DNA of 64,000 bases from Ferrimonas lipolytica (GTDB taxonomy: Bacteria > Pseudomonadota > Gammaproteobacteria > Enterobacterales > Shewanellaceae). The translations under genes and the position numbers were made by a program. Below, piece after piece: positions 39,323 to 48,301 of the stretch. The stretch covers positions 3,596,001 to 3,660,000 of the forward strand of contig NZ_CP051180.1 of NCBI RefSeq assembly GCF_012295575.1, in the 5' to 3' direction. How positions within the stretch are numbered: position 1 is the stretch's first letter; each line of letters begins with the position of its first letter. The notes beneath the pieces are model-generated. The model saw nothing but the letters and a program-made list of their open reading frames with translations, searched no databases and was not told where the DNA came from.

Positions 39323-40461
39323 TGTGCGGCCTTCTGCTTTTTGGCTGCGGCGATGCGTAACAGCTGATCGATGTTTTTCTGCATCACCACATGAATAGAG
39401 TTATTTGCTGCTGCAGCAATTGCCTGCTGCCGGAATTGGACTTGTTTGGCTTTGCCGCTGTGTTGCTGCATCGCCGTAACCAGTTCAGCTTGAATGGTGT
39501 CTTCATTGTTGCTAACTATGGTAGTAAGAGCCTTAGGCATCACTTCAGCGGCGCCAGCACTATCGGTAATAATTACCGGAAGGCCACAAGCCAAGGCTTC
39601 AATCGCGCTATAACCAAAGGCGTCAAAACGGGTTGGCATAACGTAACAATCCGCGGCGTTGTAGCAGACTTCGACGTCTTTGCGGCCACCTAAAAATGTT
39701 ACCTGTTGGTCGATATTTAGCGTTTCTGCCAACCGCTGATAACTGGCTTGGCTACTTTCAAAGCCAACCACAATCAATCTGGCATTCGAGTCTGTTTTGG
39801 CTATCTCAGCAAATGCAGGCAGTAATCTATCTAACCCTTTGCGTTGATAGCCCGAGCCGAGAAAGAGAAATACATTGTTTGATTCGCTAAAACCACATTG
39901 TTGGCGCAAAGCTAACCCAGCATCAGATCGTATACTGTCACTAAATCGACTGATATCTACCGCATTGTGAATGGTTACCATTTTATCGGTAGGGATCTGA
40001 TATTCGTTGGCCAATGAGTGACGAGTTTGTTCAGAGTTGGCCAGTACCAGTTGGTAGTTCGATGGGGTGAAGCTGCGCTTTTCAATTAGGCGTGCGATGA
40101 TATCTTTGGGCCACCACCGTGACTTCCCTTGCCCCTGCCCAATCTGTTCGCGATATAAGCCACCGCCAACACGGATAATATCCTGCGACCATGTTCGCCC
40201 TAACCCCAATACTACATCGTAACTGTGTTGTCCTATATGACGTTCAACGTCTTTGGCAAATCGCCATAAGCGATGGCCTCGGCCTAGAGCCCAGTTGTTA
40301 AATGCAACAAATTTAATGTTAGGATGGCTAGCGTTAGCATGAGTTCGGCATAGTATCGACACATGATGGCCTTCAACGGCAAGTTGATGAGCTATTTGGT
40401 TTAAAAACTGCTCGGTACCGCCAGTATCGGCATGTCGAATATGGGAAATAGCAATTTTCAT
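39319..40461 (-). CDS. GT4 glycosyltransferase, WaaG-like
   Basis: 380 residues, starting MKIAISHIRHADTGGTEQFL. The arrangement with an early GGTEQ, LGRTWSQDIIRVGGGLYR and FLGSGYQRKGLDRLLPAFAEI is like WaaG (glucosyltransferase I). The donor motif is PTRFDAFGYSAIEALACGLPVIITDSAGAAEV. It is the first gene of the minus-strand operon 39319-38231-37397. WaaG identity is a reasonable guess, not proven. Confidence 0.78.
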   Translation of the reverse strand: MKIAISHIRHADTGGTEQFLNQIAHQLAVEGHHVSILCRTHANASHPNIKFVAFNNWALGRGHRLWRFAKDVERHIGQHSYDVVLGLGRTWSQDIIRVGGGLYREQIGQGQGKSRWWPKDIIARLIEKRSFTPSNYQLVLANSEQTRHSLANEYQIPTDKMVTIHNAVDISRFSDSIRSDAGLALRQQCGFSESNNVFLFLGSGYQRKGLDRLLPAFAEIAKTDSNARLIVVGFESSQASYQRLAETLNIDQQVTFLGGRKDVEVCYNAADCYVMPTRFDAFGYSAIEALACGLPVIITDSAGAAEVMPKALTTIVSNNEDTIQAELVTAMQQHSGKAKQVQFRQQAIAAAANNSIHVVMQKNIDQLLRIAAAKKQKAAQ

Positions 40462-40699
40462 CTAATTTTCATAACCATGGAGTTAGACTGGGTTGCGGGT
40501 GACACGGGATAGTGCCGCTGGTTTGAATGATAGGCTAGTTCCGACGAGTTCCGTTGCAAGGGGACATCAATCACGAACTGCAAGCCGCAAGTTTACTGAT
40601 TTAACTAGCTTAAACCAAGCTAGGCAGCACTACTCTGCACTTATAAGATCGAGAATGTTAGCCAACACCATGAACAATAATAAACTGGAGAACAGAGCA

Positions 40700-41530
40700 A
40701 TGGTGGGGCGCCCCAAATTAGCCTGTGTGATGATAACTAAGAATGCGGGTGTTCGTTTCTCCCAATGTCTAGCAAGTGTCGACTGGGTCGATGAACTGGT
40801 TATTTTAGACAGTGGAAGTACCGATAACACTATTGAACTGGCACGCAAGGCGGGTGCCAAGGTTTATCAGAGTCAAGATTGGCCCGGTTTTGGCCCACAA
40901 AGACAGCAGGCACAAACCTTCGTTAGTGCTGATTGGATTTTGTGGGTGGATACCGACGAGATCGTTACCGCTGAACTGCGCCAATCCATTGAGGCAGCAT
41001 TAGTCGATGATGATCCTCAATTGGCATATCGAATTAATCGTTTAACGGACTTCTTTGGCAAGTTTATTCGCCACAGCGGCTGGTATCCTGATGCGGTAGT
41101 ACGCTTGCATGCGCGTGATAGTTATCAATATAACAATGCCATGGTGCATGAAAAAATAGAGGTAGCAGAACATCACGTTAAAACTTTAGACGGCGATATG
41201 TTGCACTACACGTCGGATAACTATTACGAATACATGAGAAAATCACTGCGTTATGCCAATGACTGGGCTGAAGAGATGCATGCTCGAGGGAGGCGTACAT
41301 CAATCATGAGGCTCGTTTGCAGCAGTATCTGGATGTTTATTCGCAAATATATCTTTCAGCTGGGTTTCGCCGATGGCAAGCACGGCTTTATGTTAGCAGT
41401 GCAATCAAGCCATTACGTATTTAACAAATATTTCGGTCTGTGGGTTAAGCAGCAACAAGCCTCGAAATCAGTTAAATCAGGCCTTGTTGTGGCAGAAGTT
41501 AGCCATAATACGCAACAAAATACGGCTTAA
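40700..41530 (+). CDS. GT2 glycosyltransferase, WaaE/KdtX-like
   Basis: 276 residues from ATG 40700 (GGAG 9 nt upstream; the open frame extends back to 40493 without similarity). The GT-A fold motifs are present: LACVMITKNAG at the N-terminus, VILDSGSTDNT, the DxD-like WVDTDE (about residue 85), and MVHEKIEV with the GDMLHYT segment. It resembles WaaE/KdtX beta-1,4-glucosyltransferases, which decorate the inner core heptose. It is isolated on the plus strand between minus-strand genes and ends 27 bp before the IS1595-type element. Confidence 0.8.
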   Translation: MVGRPKLACVMITKNAGVRFSQCLASVDWVDELVILDSGSTDNTIELARKAGAKVYQSQDWPGFGPQRQQAQTFVSADWILWVDTDEIVTAELRQSIEAALVDDDPQLAYRINRLTDFFGKFIRHSGWYPDAVVRLHARDSYQYNNAMVHEKIEVAEHHVKTLDGDMLHYTSDNYYEYMRKSLRYANDWAEEMHARGRRTSIMRLVCSSIWMFIRKYIFQLGFADGKHGFMLAVQSSHYVFNKYFGLWVKQQQASKSVKSGLVVAEVSHNTQQNTA

Positions 41531-41557
41531 TCTGCTAGTTGTTATTGCCTATTAAAA

Positions 41558-42586
41558 GGCTGTGTCTTAATTAGCTGTTGCATCCCATCCAACAACTTCT
41601 TTAAGGCACTGCCTTTGGTCCAATTGGTACCGATACCGTTCTAACATTCGTTGCCACCTCAAGTAGTTATGCAGGTATTTGGTCGCGACGCCCTGAAATC
41701 GAGCTATTCAACTTTTCAAGCGACTGTCGTAAGCGTTCACATTTTGGATGTGGAACGGACCGCGGCTCCGTGACCCAGACGCTTTGATGGTTTCATGCCT
41801 TATCCCTGTTTTATTTGCATATGACGAATAGACAGATGCTCTGTCTGTACATAGGCAAGCATCTCTTGCTAACACCGTGCCTAGTGCTGCTCCCACGTGT
41901 CTAGTATCGAGTTTTTTTCAACATAAAATCAGCAGTTTGGCCTGCTCTATCTCGGACAATAAGTACGGAGACTTGGTCCGCACTGCCTCCACCTTTAGTT
42001 TTACTCACTCCGCCACGGACTCGAGCGGCTCTAGTGAGCGCCCTTTGACCTTTGTTCGATTTCAAAAAGAAGGTTTCGTCAGCTTCGACGATGCTGCTTT
42101 CTTGACGAGGCTGTTTATGGGCGATGAACTTGAGAAATTTATGGCGCCAGAGAAAAGCAGTGCTTTTATTCACTTAGCACTCTTTAGCTGAACGCCGAAT
42201 GGGAAATCCATCAATCAAACACTGCGCGTATGCCAACCAATGCTCTTTCTTCCTTAAGTGAGCTAGTGGTGTTCCTGTTAGTGGGTTGAAGGCTTTACCC
42301 CAGTCTTTCTTTGCAACGGTGTCGAGGTAAGCCATGGCTTGAACCCCCATGGGCGCAATTCGGCTGAGCGGCAGTGAGGACAAGTTTCTGGATAATTTTC
42401 TATGAGAAATTTACTGGCAGAAGAGCCGTCAAAGTGCAGACGATTGAGGAGTTGTTCACGCTGACTGGGCGACAACTCCTCAACGTGATGCTGCAGTTCT
42501 GCAAAATCATGCCGTTTCATGTCTGAGCCCTCCGAAGCCGGAGACACTCTAAGTATAGACTTTCAACAGTTAACTCAAACACAGCC
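41558..42586 (-). mobile_element. IS1595-family insertion sequence, 1029 bp, defective
   Basis: The terminal inverted repeats begin GGCTGTGT at both ends, followed by matching TTAATTAGCTGTTG and GAGTTAACTGTTGAA stretches. The flanks TATTAAAA and TATTAAAG are an 8-bp target duplication with one mismatch; 8 bp is usual for this family. The single gene (minus strand) is a broken ISXO2-like transposase. The element sits in the LPS locus, and its right end supplies the final codons of the glycosyltransferase gene at 42575. Confidence 0.9.
41567..42520 (-). pseudogene. IS1595-family transposase, two frameshifts and two stops
   Basis: The N-terminus MKRHDFAELQHHVEELSPSQ and the zinc-ribbon start CPHCRS are intact. 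A frameshift near 42350, in a C-run, moves to the frame reading KDWGKAFNPLTGTPLAHLRK and FPIRRSAKEC. An in-frame TAA at 42174-42176 interrupts before VNKSTAFLWRHKFL. The DDE domain VEADETFFLKSNKG follows. A second frameshift near 41900 leads to VLARDACLC and FHIQNVNAYDSRLKS. An in-frame TGA near 41725 then precedes the last part (YLHNYLRWQRMLERYRYQL). The natural stop TAA lies inside the left inverted repeat. It cannot make an active enzyme. Confidence 0.9.
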
Positions 42587-43672
42587 TATTAAAGTGGCGA
42601 AATAGCACTTAGTTTGTTTAGCAGATAGACGGGTATGAAACGAGTGTTCGATATGCAGCTTGGCGCGTTTGCCCATTGTGATCGTACGTTCCGGTTGTTG
42701 CCACAAAGTCGTCATCGCCGCTGCCAAAGCTGCTGCATCACTTGGTGGAACCACCAAGCCAGTTTCGCCGTGAATAATTAATTCGGCACTGCCCCCTGTA
42801 TCCGAAACAATCGGTGCTACTTCATATACCATCGCTTCAATAACGGTTTTTGGCAGCCCTTCACGTTTGGTTGAAGGTAATACAGATGCATTACATGCGG
42901 CGATAAGTGCTGGTGCGTCAGTTCGGAAGCCGGCCAAATGAATTCGTTCTGCCATTGGGCTCGCTGCAATTTGCTGTTGCACTTCGTCGCTATCCATACC
43001 GCCGCCGACCAGCAATATGTGGATGTTGCTGTCAGCCGGTAACGCTTTGCTGGCTGCCAGTAATACTGGCAGGCCTTTACGTGGTCTGGCGTTGGCAACG
43101 CAACCAAACACAAAGGCGTCGCTAGGAATACCGAACTGGCTGAGATCGGCTGGGGTATCTTGATACCACGCTAAGTCATGACCTTTATAAACGGTAGCCA
43201 CGCGCTCATCAGCAAGATAGGCATGCTGACGTAGATCATCACGTACCGCATTGGCGACACATAAGATCCCGTCCAAGCGTGGGTGCAGGTGAGTTAAATA
43301 ACAGGTTGGGTCCCAACGGCTAATGTTGCCGGTTTGGCCACGGTAACTGACCATCTTTGGGGAGAGGCCAATCGCTGCGAATAACGCATTAGTGATCGCC
43401 CGATTGTTAAACATATACACCGCATCGTAAGCGCCGCTTTTGAGTTCAGCTCGGATCCGCTTGATGGCACTCCATTGAAACTTCTTCTTTGGGTGATAGT
43501 CGATGATGTTGATGCCGTGCTCTTTAAAGCGCGGTACATAATCGGCGTCTCCTTGAGTCATCAAGGTAATATCAACCCCAAGTTTAGCCATGCCGATGAA
43601 GATTTCAGCCTCAGGGCGAACACTGTTCCAAGTGTCTTTGTAGGAGCTGATAATGAGTAATTTGAATGACAT
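42575..43672 (-). CDS. GT4 glycosyltransferase, 3' end altered by IS insertion
   Basis: 365 residues, paralogous to 38231-39322: shared IKRIRAELKxGxYD, SYRGQTGNI, RPRKGLPVLL and STKREGLPKTVIEAM with the donor-binding glutamates. The last residues read CYFATLIGCV; GCV and the stop codon come from the right end of the IS1595-type element. Removing the element and one target copy restores ...ATLIGNNN then a stop, so the insertion changed only the last three residues and should leave the enzyme active. The sugar specificity is unknown. Confidence 0.82.
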   Translation of the reverse strand: MSFKLLIISSYKDTWNSVRPEAEIFIGMAKLGVDITLMTQGDADYVPRFKEHGINIIDYHPKKKFQWSAIKRIRAELKSGAYDAVYMFNNRAITNALFAAIGLSPKMVSYRGQTGNISRWDPTCYLTHLHPRLDGILCVANAVRDDLRQHAYLADERVATVYKGHDLAWYQDTPADLSQFGIPSDAFVFGCVANARPRKGLPVLLAASKALPADSNIHILLVGGGMDSDEVQQQIAASPMAERIHLAGFRTDAPALIAACNASVLPSTKREGLPKTVIEAMVYEVAPIVSDTGGSAELIIHGETGLVVPPSDAAALAAAMTTLWQQPERTITMGKRAKLHIEHSFHTRLSAKQTKCYFATLIGCV

Positions 43673-43865
43673 ACGGCCTCAAAGTGGGTTGGTTACGGTT
43701 TGGCCTAGAGTATAACCTGCCTGGCATCAAACAAGCGTGAGGCTGGATCGATACGCTGCGAATTACGCCAGGTAATTATTTTTTATCAGGATAAAAAGTT
43801 TAGTCACAGCTAAAGCAGCAGAGTAAACTTGATGTTCGCTTATTCGGAATGAAATACAGATAGCT

Positions 43866-44897
43866 ATGCACATTTGCCACGTCAATTTAGCGAAGGGGTT
43901 CAGTGGTGGTGAACGCCAAACCTTGAATCTCATTAAATCCCTTAGCCTGCGTAAGCTTAAGCAGACCATGGTGTTGCGAGCGGACTCTCCGTTGAATCAG
44001 CATCTTGTTGGTTTCGATGTGGAGATTATCCATGTCAACCACCACCTATTGGGACATTGGCTGGGCAGCACCTTACCTCGAGATGCACTACTGCATGCCC
44101 ATGATGGTAAAGCGGTTTATTGGTGTGCGCTACAGAATGCGCTTTATGGCAATCGTTATATTATTACGCGCCGAGTTGATAATCCGTTAAAAAATAAACG
44201 ATTAACTCGTCGCGGTTACGCTAAAGCGACCAAGGTAGTGTGCCTAAGTAACGCTATCGCAACTCAAGTTGCCAAGCTATCGGCAGAAATTCCAACGCAG
44301 ATTATTCCCAGCAGTTACTCCAAGTTTGCTGCAGATCCAATCAAAGTTGCCGCTATCAAACAACAGTTTGCAGGTAAAACCATTATTGGCCAAGTAGGCA
44401 AGCTGATTCACCACAAGGGGTATCAGCTTACTATAGAGGTCGCTCGTAACCTTGAGCTGAGTCACCAACAACTGCAGTTTTTATTGTTTGGCAGTGGTGC
44501 TGATGAGCAAGCGTTACAACAACAAGCCAGCGGCTTGTCGAACGTGACGTTTATGGGGCATCAGGATGAGATTGGTCACTATTTAGCTGCGATGGAAGTG
44601 ATGCTATTTCCATCGTTGAATGAGGGTTTAGGCTCTACGATATTAGAAGCATGGCAACATCAAACCCCAGTGATTGGCAGTGATGCCGGCGGTATTCCTG
44701 ATATGATTGAGCATCAGAAGACGGGGATATTGGTTGCTGCTGGGGATGTTATTGCCCTACAACAAGGGTTGTTGCAGTTACTGCAATCGCCGCAATTGAG
44801 CAAAGATATTGTTCAACGGGCGACACAAAAATTGACACAGTTTACGCCAGAAAGTGTAGAACAGCGTTATTATCAACTTTATCAAACGCTATCATAG
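43866..44897 (+). CDS. GT4 glycosyltransferase
   Basis: A 343-residue GT-B enzyme. The N-terminal acceptor domain starts MHICHVNLAKGFSGGERQTL. The C-terminal domain has IIGQVGKLIHHKGYQLTIEVA, FGSGADEQAL and the donor-binding FPSLNEGLGSTILEAWQHQTPVIGSDAGG. It is 75 bp ahead of gmhA on the same strand, so probably an operon. It most likely adds a sugar to the LPS core; the specificity is unknown. Confidence 0.82.
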   Translation: MHICHVNLAKGFSGGERQTLNLIKSLSLRKLKQTMVLRADSPLNQHLVGFDVEIIHVNHHLLGHWLGSTLPRDALLHAHDGKAVYWCALQNALYGNRYIITRRVDNPLKNKRLTRRGYAKATKVVCLSNAIATQVAKLSAEIPTQIIPSSYSKFAADPIKVAAIKQQFAGKTIIGQVGKLIHHKGYQLTIEVARNLELSHQQLQFLLFGSGADEQALQQQASGLSNVTFMGHQDEIGHYLAAMEVMLFPSLNEGLGSTILEAWQHQTPVIGSDAGGIPDMIEHQKTGILVAAGDVIALQQGLLQLLQSPQLSKDIVQRATQKLTQFTPESVEQRYYQLYQTLS

Positions 44898-44972
44898 CAA
44901 CAAATTTTTAGTGACCGAGCCTTACGCTCGAGGTCAATAGATTGCGGCAATCCCGCACACAGGATGTCTTAA

Positions 44973-45545
44973 ATGAAACAAATAATCCGCCAAGAGCTCA
45001 GCGAAGCTGCTGACGTACTTAATCGATTTCTGGCTGACGATAACCAACTAGCTCAGATTGAAGCAGCGGCAGAAACTATTGCTGCTTCGTTGAAGGCGAA
45101 AGGTAAAGTACTATCCTGTGGTAATGGTGGCTCCCATTGCGATGCGATGCATTTTGCTGAAGAACTGACCGGTCGCTACCGTGATAATCGCCCAGCCTAC
45201 GGTGCTATCGCCATCTCTGATCCTAGCCACCTATCTTGCGTTAGTAATGACTTTGGCTACGACCACGTATTTTCTCGTTACATCGAGGGGGTCGGCCGTG
45301 ATGGCGATGTGATGTTTGGGATCAGTACCAGCGGCAATTCACAAAACATCTTAAATGCCATTGATGCAGCTAAAGCCCAAGGCATGAAAACTGTAGTGTT
45401 AACAGGTAAAGACGGCGGTAAGATGGCCGATATTGCTGATGTTGAAATCCGAGTTCCTCACTTTGGCTACGCCGACCGCATTCAAGAAATCCACATCAAG
45501 GTAATTCATATTTTAATTATGTTAATTGAAAAGAAAATGATGTGA
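44973..45545 (+). CDS. gmhA: Sedoheptulose-7-phosphate isomerase
   Basis: The first step of ADP-heptose synthesis (also lpcA). The 190-residue SIS-domain protein has [22 protein letters not shown] (about residue 46), [10 protein letters not shown], and the phosphosugar-binding [11 protein letters not shown]. The C-terminal helix includes [14 protein letters not shown] with the metal/catalytic His and Glu. It is followed by a terminator shared with the convergent kinase gene. Confidence 0.96.
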   Translation: MKQIIRQELSEAADVLNRFLADDNQLAQIEAAAETIAASLKAKGKVLSCGNGGSHCDAMHFAEELTGRYRDNRPAYGAIAISDPSHLSCVSNDFGYDHVFSRYIEGVGRDGDVMFGISTSGNSQNILNAIDAAKAQGMKTVVLTGKDGGKMADIADVEIRVPHFGYADRIQEIHIKVIHILIMLIEKKMM

Positions 45546-45551
45546 AAGTTA

Positions 45552-45589
45552 AAAAATATTAAAGGTAGTTAACTACCTTTAATATTTAT
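45552..45589. terminator. AT-rich bidirectional terminator between gmhA and the LPS kinase
   Basis: A perfect 32-bp palindrome (AATATTAAAGGTAGTT and its complement) is flanked by A-rich and T-rich sequence. It overlaps the last codon and stop (45579) of the minus-strand kinase gene. Confidence 0.8.
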
Positions 45590-46361
45590 TTTTTATTTTT
45601 TTTCTTGATTTTTTACATGACGAAGAAACAAATATGCTCTTATATTTTTCGTCTATATTAATTGTTGATTTGCAAATTTGCCAGAAATATTCAGAGCGGA
45701 CTTTATCTTTTTTGTCGGTAATAACCATCCCGAGCATAAGAGCAAGTATCTCTGTATTCGGTTTAGATGACTGGTAAATACTTTCATTATCGATTAAATT
45801 AATTCCAAATTTATTTGTTATTATATTTCCGGGGTGAAAATCCAAATGGTAAATACCTAGTGAGTGCATTTTTTTAGATAGAGTTGCTAGTTGCTGAAGA
45901 AAATTGTCATTATATATGCTTTGGTTATAATTTTTTATATTAGCTATGGTTTTTATCTCTTCAGCAATATAAGCTTGTTCAGTTATTATTCCAGCAGTTT
46001 TTTTCTCTACAAAAGCTATAGGTTTTGCAATTGGTATACCTTTAGATTGTAAATGTAGATTGTTAGCCCATTCTGTCCTCAACATACCTTCGTTCTTTAC
46101 TGTTAATTTTTTGTTTTTATTAAGATTTGCCCTAATAAGATATTTTAATTTTATATATTTTTGATGCTTTATAATTAAATTTATATTACTTTGATGTCGA
46201 AAAATGGTTTTTAAATTATCATTTTTAATGATCATGTCAGGCTCGACCATATGTTGTCCTGATAAATTTAATAATAAACTAGGTATGGAGTCGGCTATAG
46301 ACACGTCATACCATACGTGCCAGCTATCTTTTTTAAAAAATTTAAGGTTGTTATTCTTCAT
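45579..46361 (-). CDS. AT-rich WaaP/InaA-type LPS kinase, probably acquired
   Basis: 260 residues, homologous to the kinase at 37397-38212: LRTEWANNLHLQ, the catalytic loop YHLDFHPGNIIT and the metal-binding INLIDNES. Codon usage and base composition are extremely AT-rich compared with every neighbour; runs of A/T and Lys, Asn and Ile codons dominate, and the protein ends in a basic KKSRKKIKNKY tail. This points to recent horizontal acquisition. It overlaps the 3' end of the upstream GT9 gene by 11 bp and is probably co-translated with it. The exact sugar phosphorylated is unknown. Confidence 0.78.
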   Translation of the reverse strand: MKNNNLKFFKKDSWHVWYDVSIADSIPSLLLNLSGQHMVEPDMIIKNDNLKTIFRHQSNINLIIKHQKYIKLKYLIRANLNKNKKLTVKNEGMLRTEWANNLHLQSKGIPIAKPIAFVEKKTAGIITEQAYIAEEIKTIANIKNYNQSIYNDNFLQQLATLSKKMHSLGIYHLDFHPGNIITNKFGINLIDNESIYQSSKPNTEILALMLGMVITDKKDKVRSEYFWQICKSTINIDEKYKSIFVSSSCKKSRKKIKNKY

Positions 46362-47403
46362 TTTTATATTTTACCATCTTTTCTAGAATATATTTAACAT
46401 CAGAAACCTTTAATGAATCCATTAAGTTATTTCCTTTAGCTCTGGCACCAAATGTGATTTGTTTTAGTGGTTTATTTTGCTGTTTTTCAATGTGCTGTTG
46501 GTAACAACTAATGATGAATTGTTGAGATAGATAAGGCCCAGTGCGTAGTGGATTTGAATGGGCGTAAAGGCCGATTACTGGTGTACCTTGGGTGGTTGCC
46601 ATATGCGCCGGACCGGTATCTGGTGCCAATACCATCGAAGCAGACTTTAACAGCGCTAATAACTGCTTTAGCGTGGTCTGCCCCACCATATTGTTGATGT
46701 TAACGTTACTGTGATTGCAGATCTGCTTAGCTAGTTGTTGTTCGCTCTTGGTCGGGCCACCACAAAGTAATACTTGCAGGCCTTGTGAGCTGGCAAAATC
46801 AGCGATGGCGGCATAGCGCTCCGGCAACCAGTTACGTTCAGCTTTGCTGGCGGCAGGGCAGATGATTAACGTCGGCGTCTCAGTAGTAATTTGCTGCTCG
46901 GCAAACACCAAATCCTCTGCGGAAAGTGGCATATTCCAGCTTGGAGTCGTAGGTTCCACATCCAATTCGCGGGCAAAGTTCATAAAGCCATCGAGTACGT
47001 GTGGCTGAAGCTGGGGCTGGATCTGATGATTGGTAAACAGCCACTGCCCTTCTTTAGCGCGCGCTTTATCGAAGCCAACCTTCACATTGGCCTTAATGCC
47101 GAGCGTCGCAATAGATGCTCGCAGTGCCACCTGCATGTGCAACAACACGTCATATCGCTTTCCTTTCAATTGTTGCCAAAGCACCTTATAACCTTTCCAG
47201 CCAAGTCGTTTATCAAACACAACCAGTTCAACGCCATCTAGACCTGCCAATAACTGGGCCTCGACCTTGCCGATAATCCAGGTGATTTGGGCTTGAGGAT
47301 GTCGGCGTTGTATTGCCTGTACCATCGCCACCGCGTGACAAACATCGCCAATGGCAGAGAGGCGCATAATACAGATGGAGCTGGGATTGGCTGGAATCGA
47401 CAT
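46351..47403 (-). CDS. GT9 heptosyltransferase family protein
   Basis: About 350 residues from MSIPANPSSICIMRLSAIGD. The frame is open to 47433, but 47403 fits the family better. The N-terminal IMRLSAIGDVCHAVAMVQAI is the heptosyltransferase I/III signature; ICPAASKAERNWLPERYAAI and LAPDTGPAHMATTQGTPVIGLY form the ADP-heptose site. The last 40 or so codons (LKQITFGARAK to the end) become AT-rich like the following kinase, suggesting a recombination junction inside the gene. It could be WaaC-like or WaaQ-like; I cannot decide. Confidence 0.82.
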   Translation of the reverse strand: MSIPANPSSICIMRLSAIGDVCHAVAMVQAIQRRHPQAQITWIIGKVEAQLLAGLDGVELVVFDKRLGWKGYKVLWQQLKGKRYDVLLHMQVALRASIATLGIKANVKVGFDKARAKEGQWLFTNHQIQPQLQPHVLDGFMNFARELDVEPTTPSWNMPLSAEDLVFAEQQITTETPTLIICPAASKAERNWLPERYAAIADFASSQGLQVLLCGGPTKSEQQLAKQICNHSNVNINNMVGQTTLKQLLALLKSASMVLAPDTGPAHMATTQGTPVIGLYAHSNPLRTGPYLSQQFIISCYQQHIEKQQNKPLKQITFGARAKGNNLMDSLKVSDVKYILEKMVKYKNEE

Positions 47404-47539
47404 GCTGAGGTTTCTTATAACGTGATGGCGCAAGTGTAATTAAATTTGTGCAACACACCAAGTGTATTGCGTTCGCGCTAGGCTAACGCCACAATGACGA
47501 CAATTTCCCGCACTTTAGCCCCGCGTTACAGGATCACCA

Positions 47540-48253
47540 ATGCACATTTCCGAGCACTCAGATGCCACCCTAATTTTGGCTGATGGTAGCCCTGCAAAAC
47601 TTGAATGGTTTGACCGAGATTGGCTTAAGCGCAATGGTAAGATCGTCGGCAGTTCGGATGCTAGTGGTCGTAAACCGGCCAACTTCCTCGCCATTGATGG
47701 TGGCCAGTACGTGTTGAGGCATTACTACCGTGGTGGTTTGCCGGGTAAAGTTATTGAAGATGTGTACCTGTGGTCGGGCTTAGAAACGACTCGTGCCTAT
47801 AAAGAACTGATGCTACTGGAACAGATGGTGGCATTGGAGTTGCCAGTGTGTAAACCGATTGCTGCTAAGCTCGATCGCCAAGGTTTTAGCTACCGTGCTG
47901 ACTTGATCACTGAGCGCTTGATGGGTTGCAACGATCTGGTTGGGGCATTGAAAACTGCACCTCTGACCTCAGAGCGTTGGCAAGAGCTCGGCAGGGTTAT
48001 CGCACGCTTCCATAACAAAGGCGTATTCCATGCGGATCTTAATGCTCGCAATATCCTTCTTAATGAGCAGCAGTTCTACTTGATCGATTTCGATCAAGGC
48101 AAGCTACGGATCCCAGACGAAAAGTGGCAACAGGCTAACCTAGCTCGGTTGCAACGCTCCCTGCAAAAGGAAGCGTTGCGAGTTAAAGGGATCCACTGGC
48201 AAGAGAGTGATTGGCAACATTTGCTTAAAGGTTACCAAGCTGAGCTTGTGTGA
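47540..48253 (+). CDS. kdkA: 3-deoxy-D-manno-octulosonic acid kinase
   Basis: Phosphorylates Kdo of the LPS inner core at position 4 using ATP. The 237 residues include VLRHYYRGGLPGKVIEDVYLW (glycine-rich, Lys/Arg segment), the catalytic loop FHADLNARNILL (about residue 167) and LIDFDQGKLR with the metal-binding Asp. It is adjacent to waaA, the usual genomic partner, although here on the opposite strand. Confidence 0.93.
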   Translation: MHISEHSDATLILADGSPAKLEWFDRDWLKRNGKIVGSSDASGRKPANFLAIDGGQYVLRHYYRGGLPGKVIEDVYLWSGLETTRAYKELMLLEQMVALELPVCKPIAAKLDRQGFSYRADLITERLMGCNDLVGALKTAPLTSERWQELGRVIARFHNKGVFHADLNARNILLNEQQFYLIDFDQGKLRIPDEKWQQANLARLQRSLQKEALRVKGIHWQESDWQHLLKGYQAELV

Positions 48254-48301
48254 TGATTTTCGCCATAATCGTCACCACAGCAATCCATAATTTCTAATGG
48301 G

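Noticed and set aside
42340-42390. Programmed frameshifting in the transposase gene
   Set aside because: Two frameshifts and two in-frame stop codons are present, and IS1595-type transposases are normally made from one frame.
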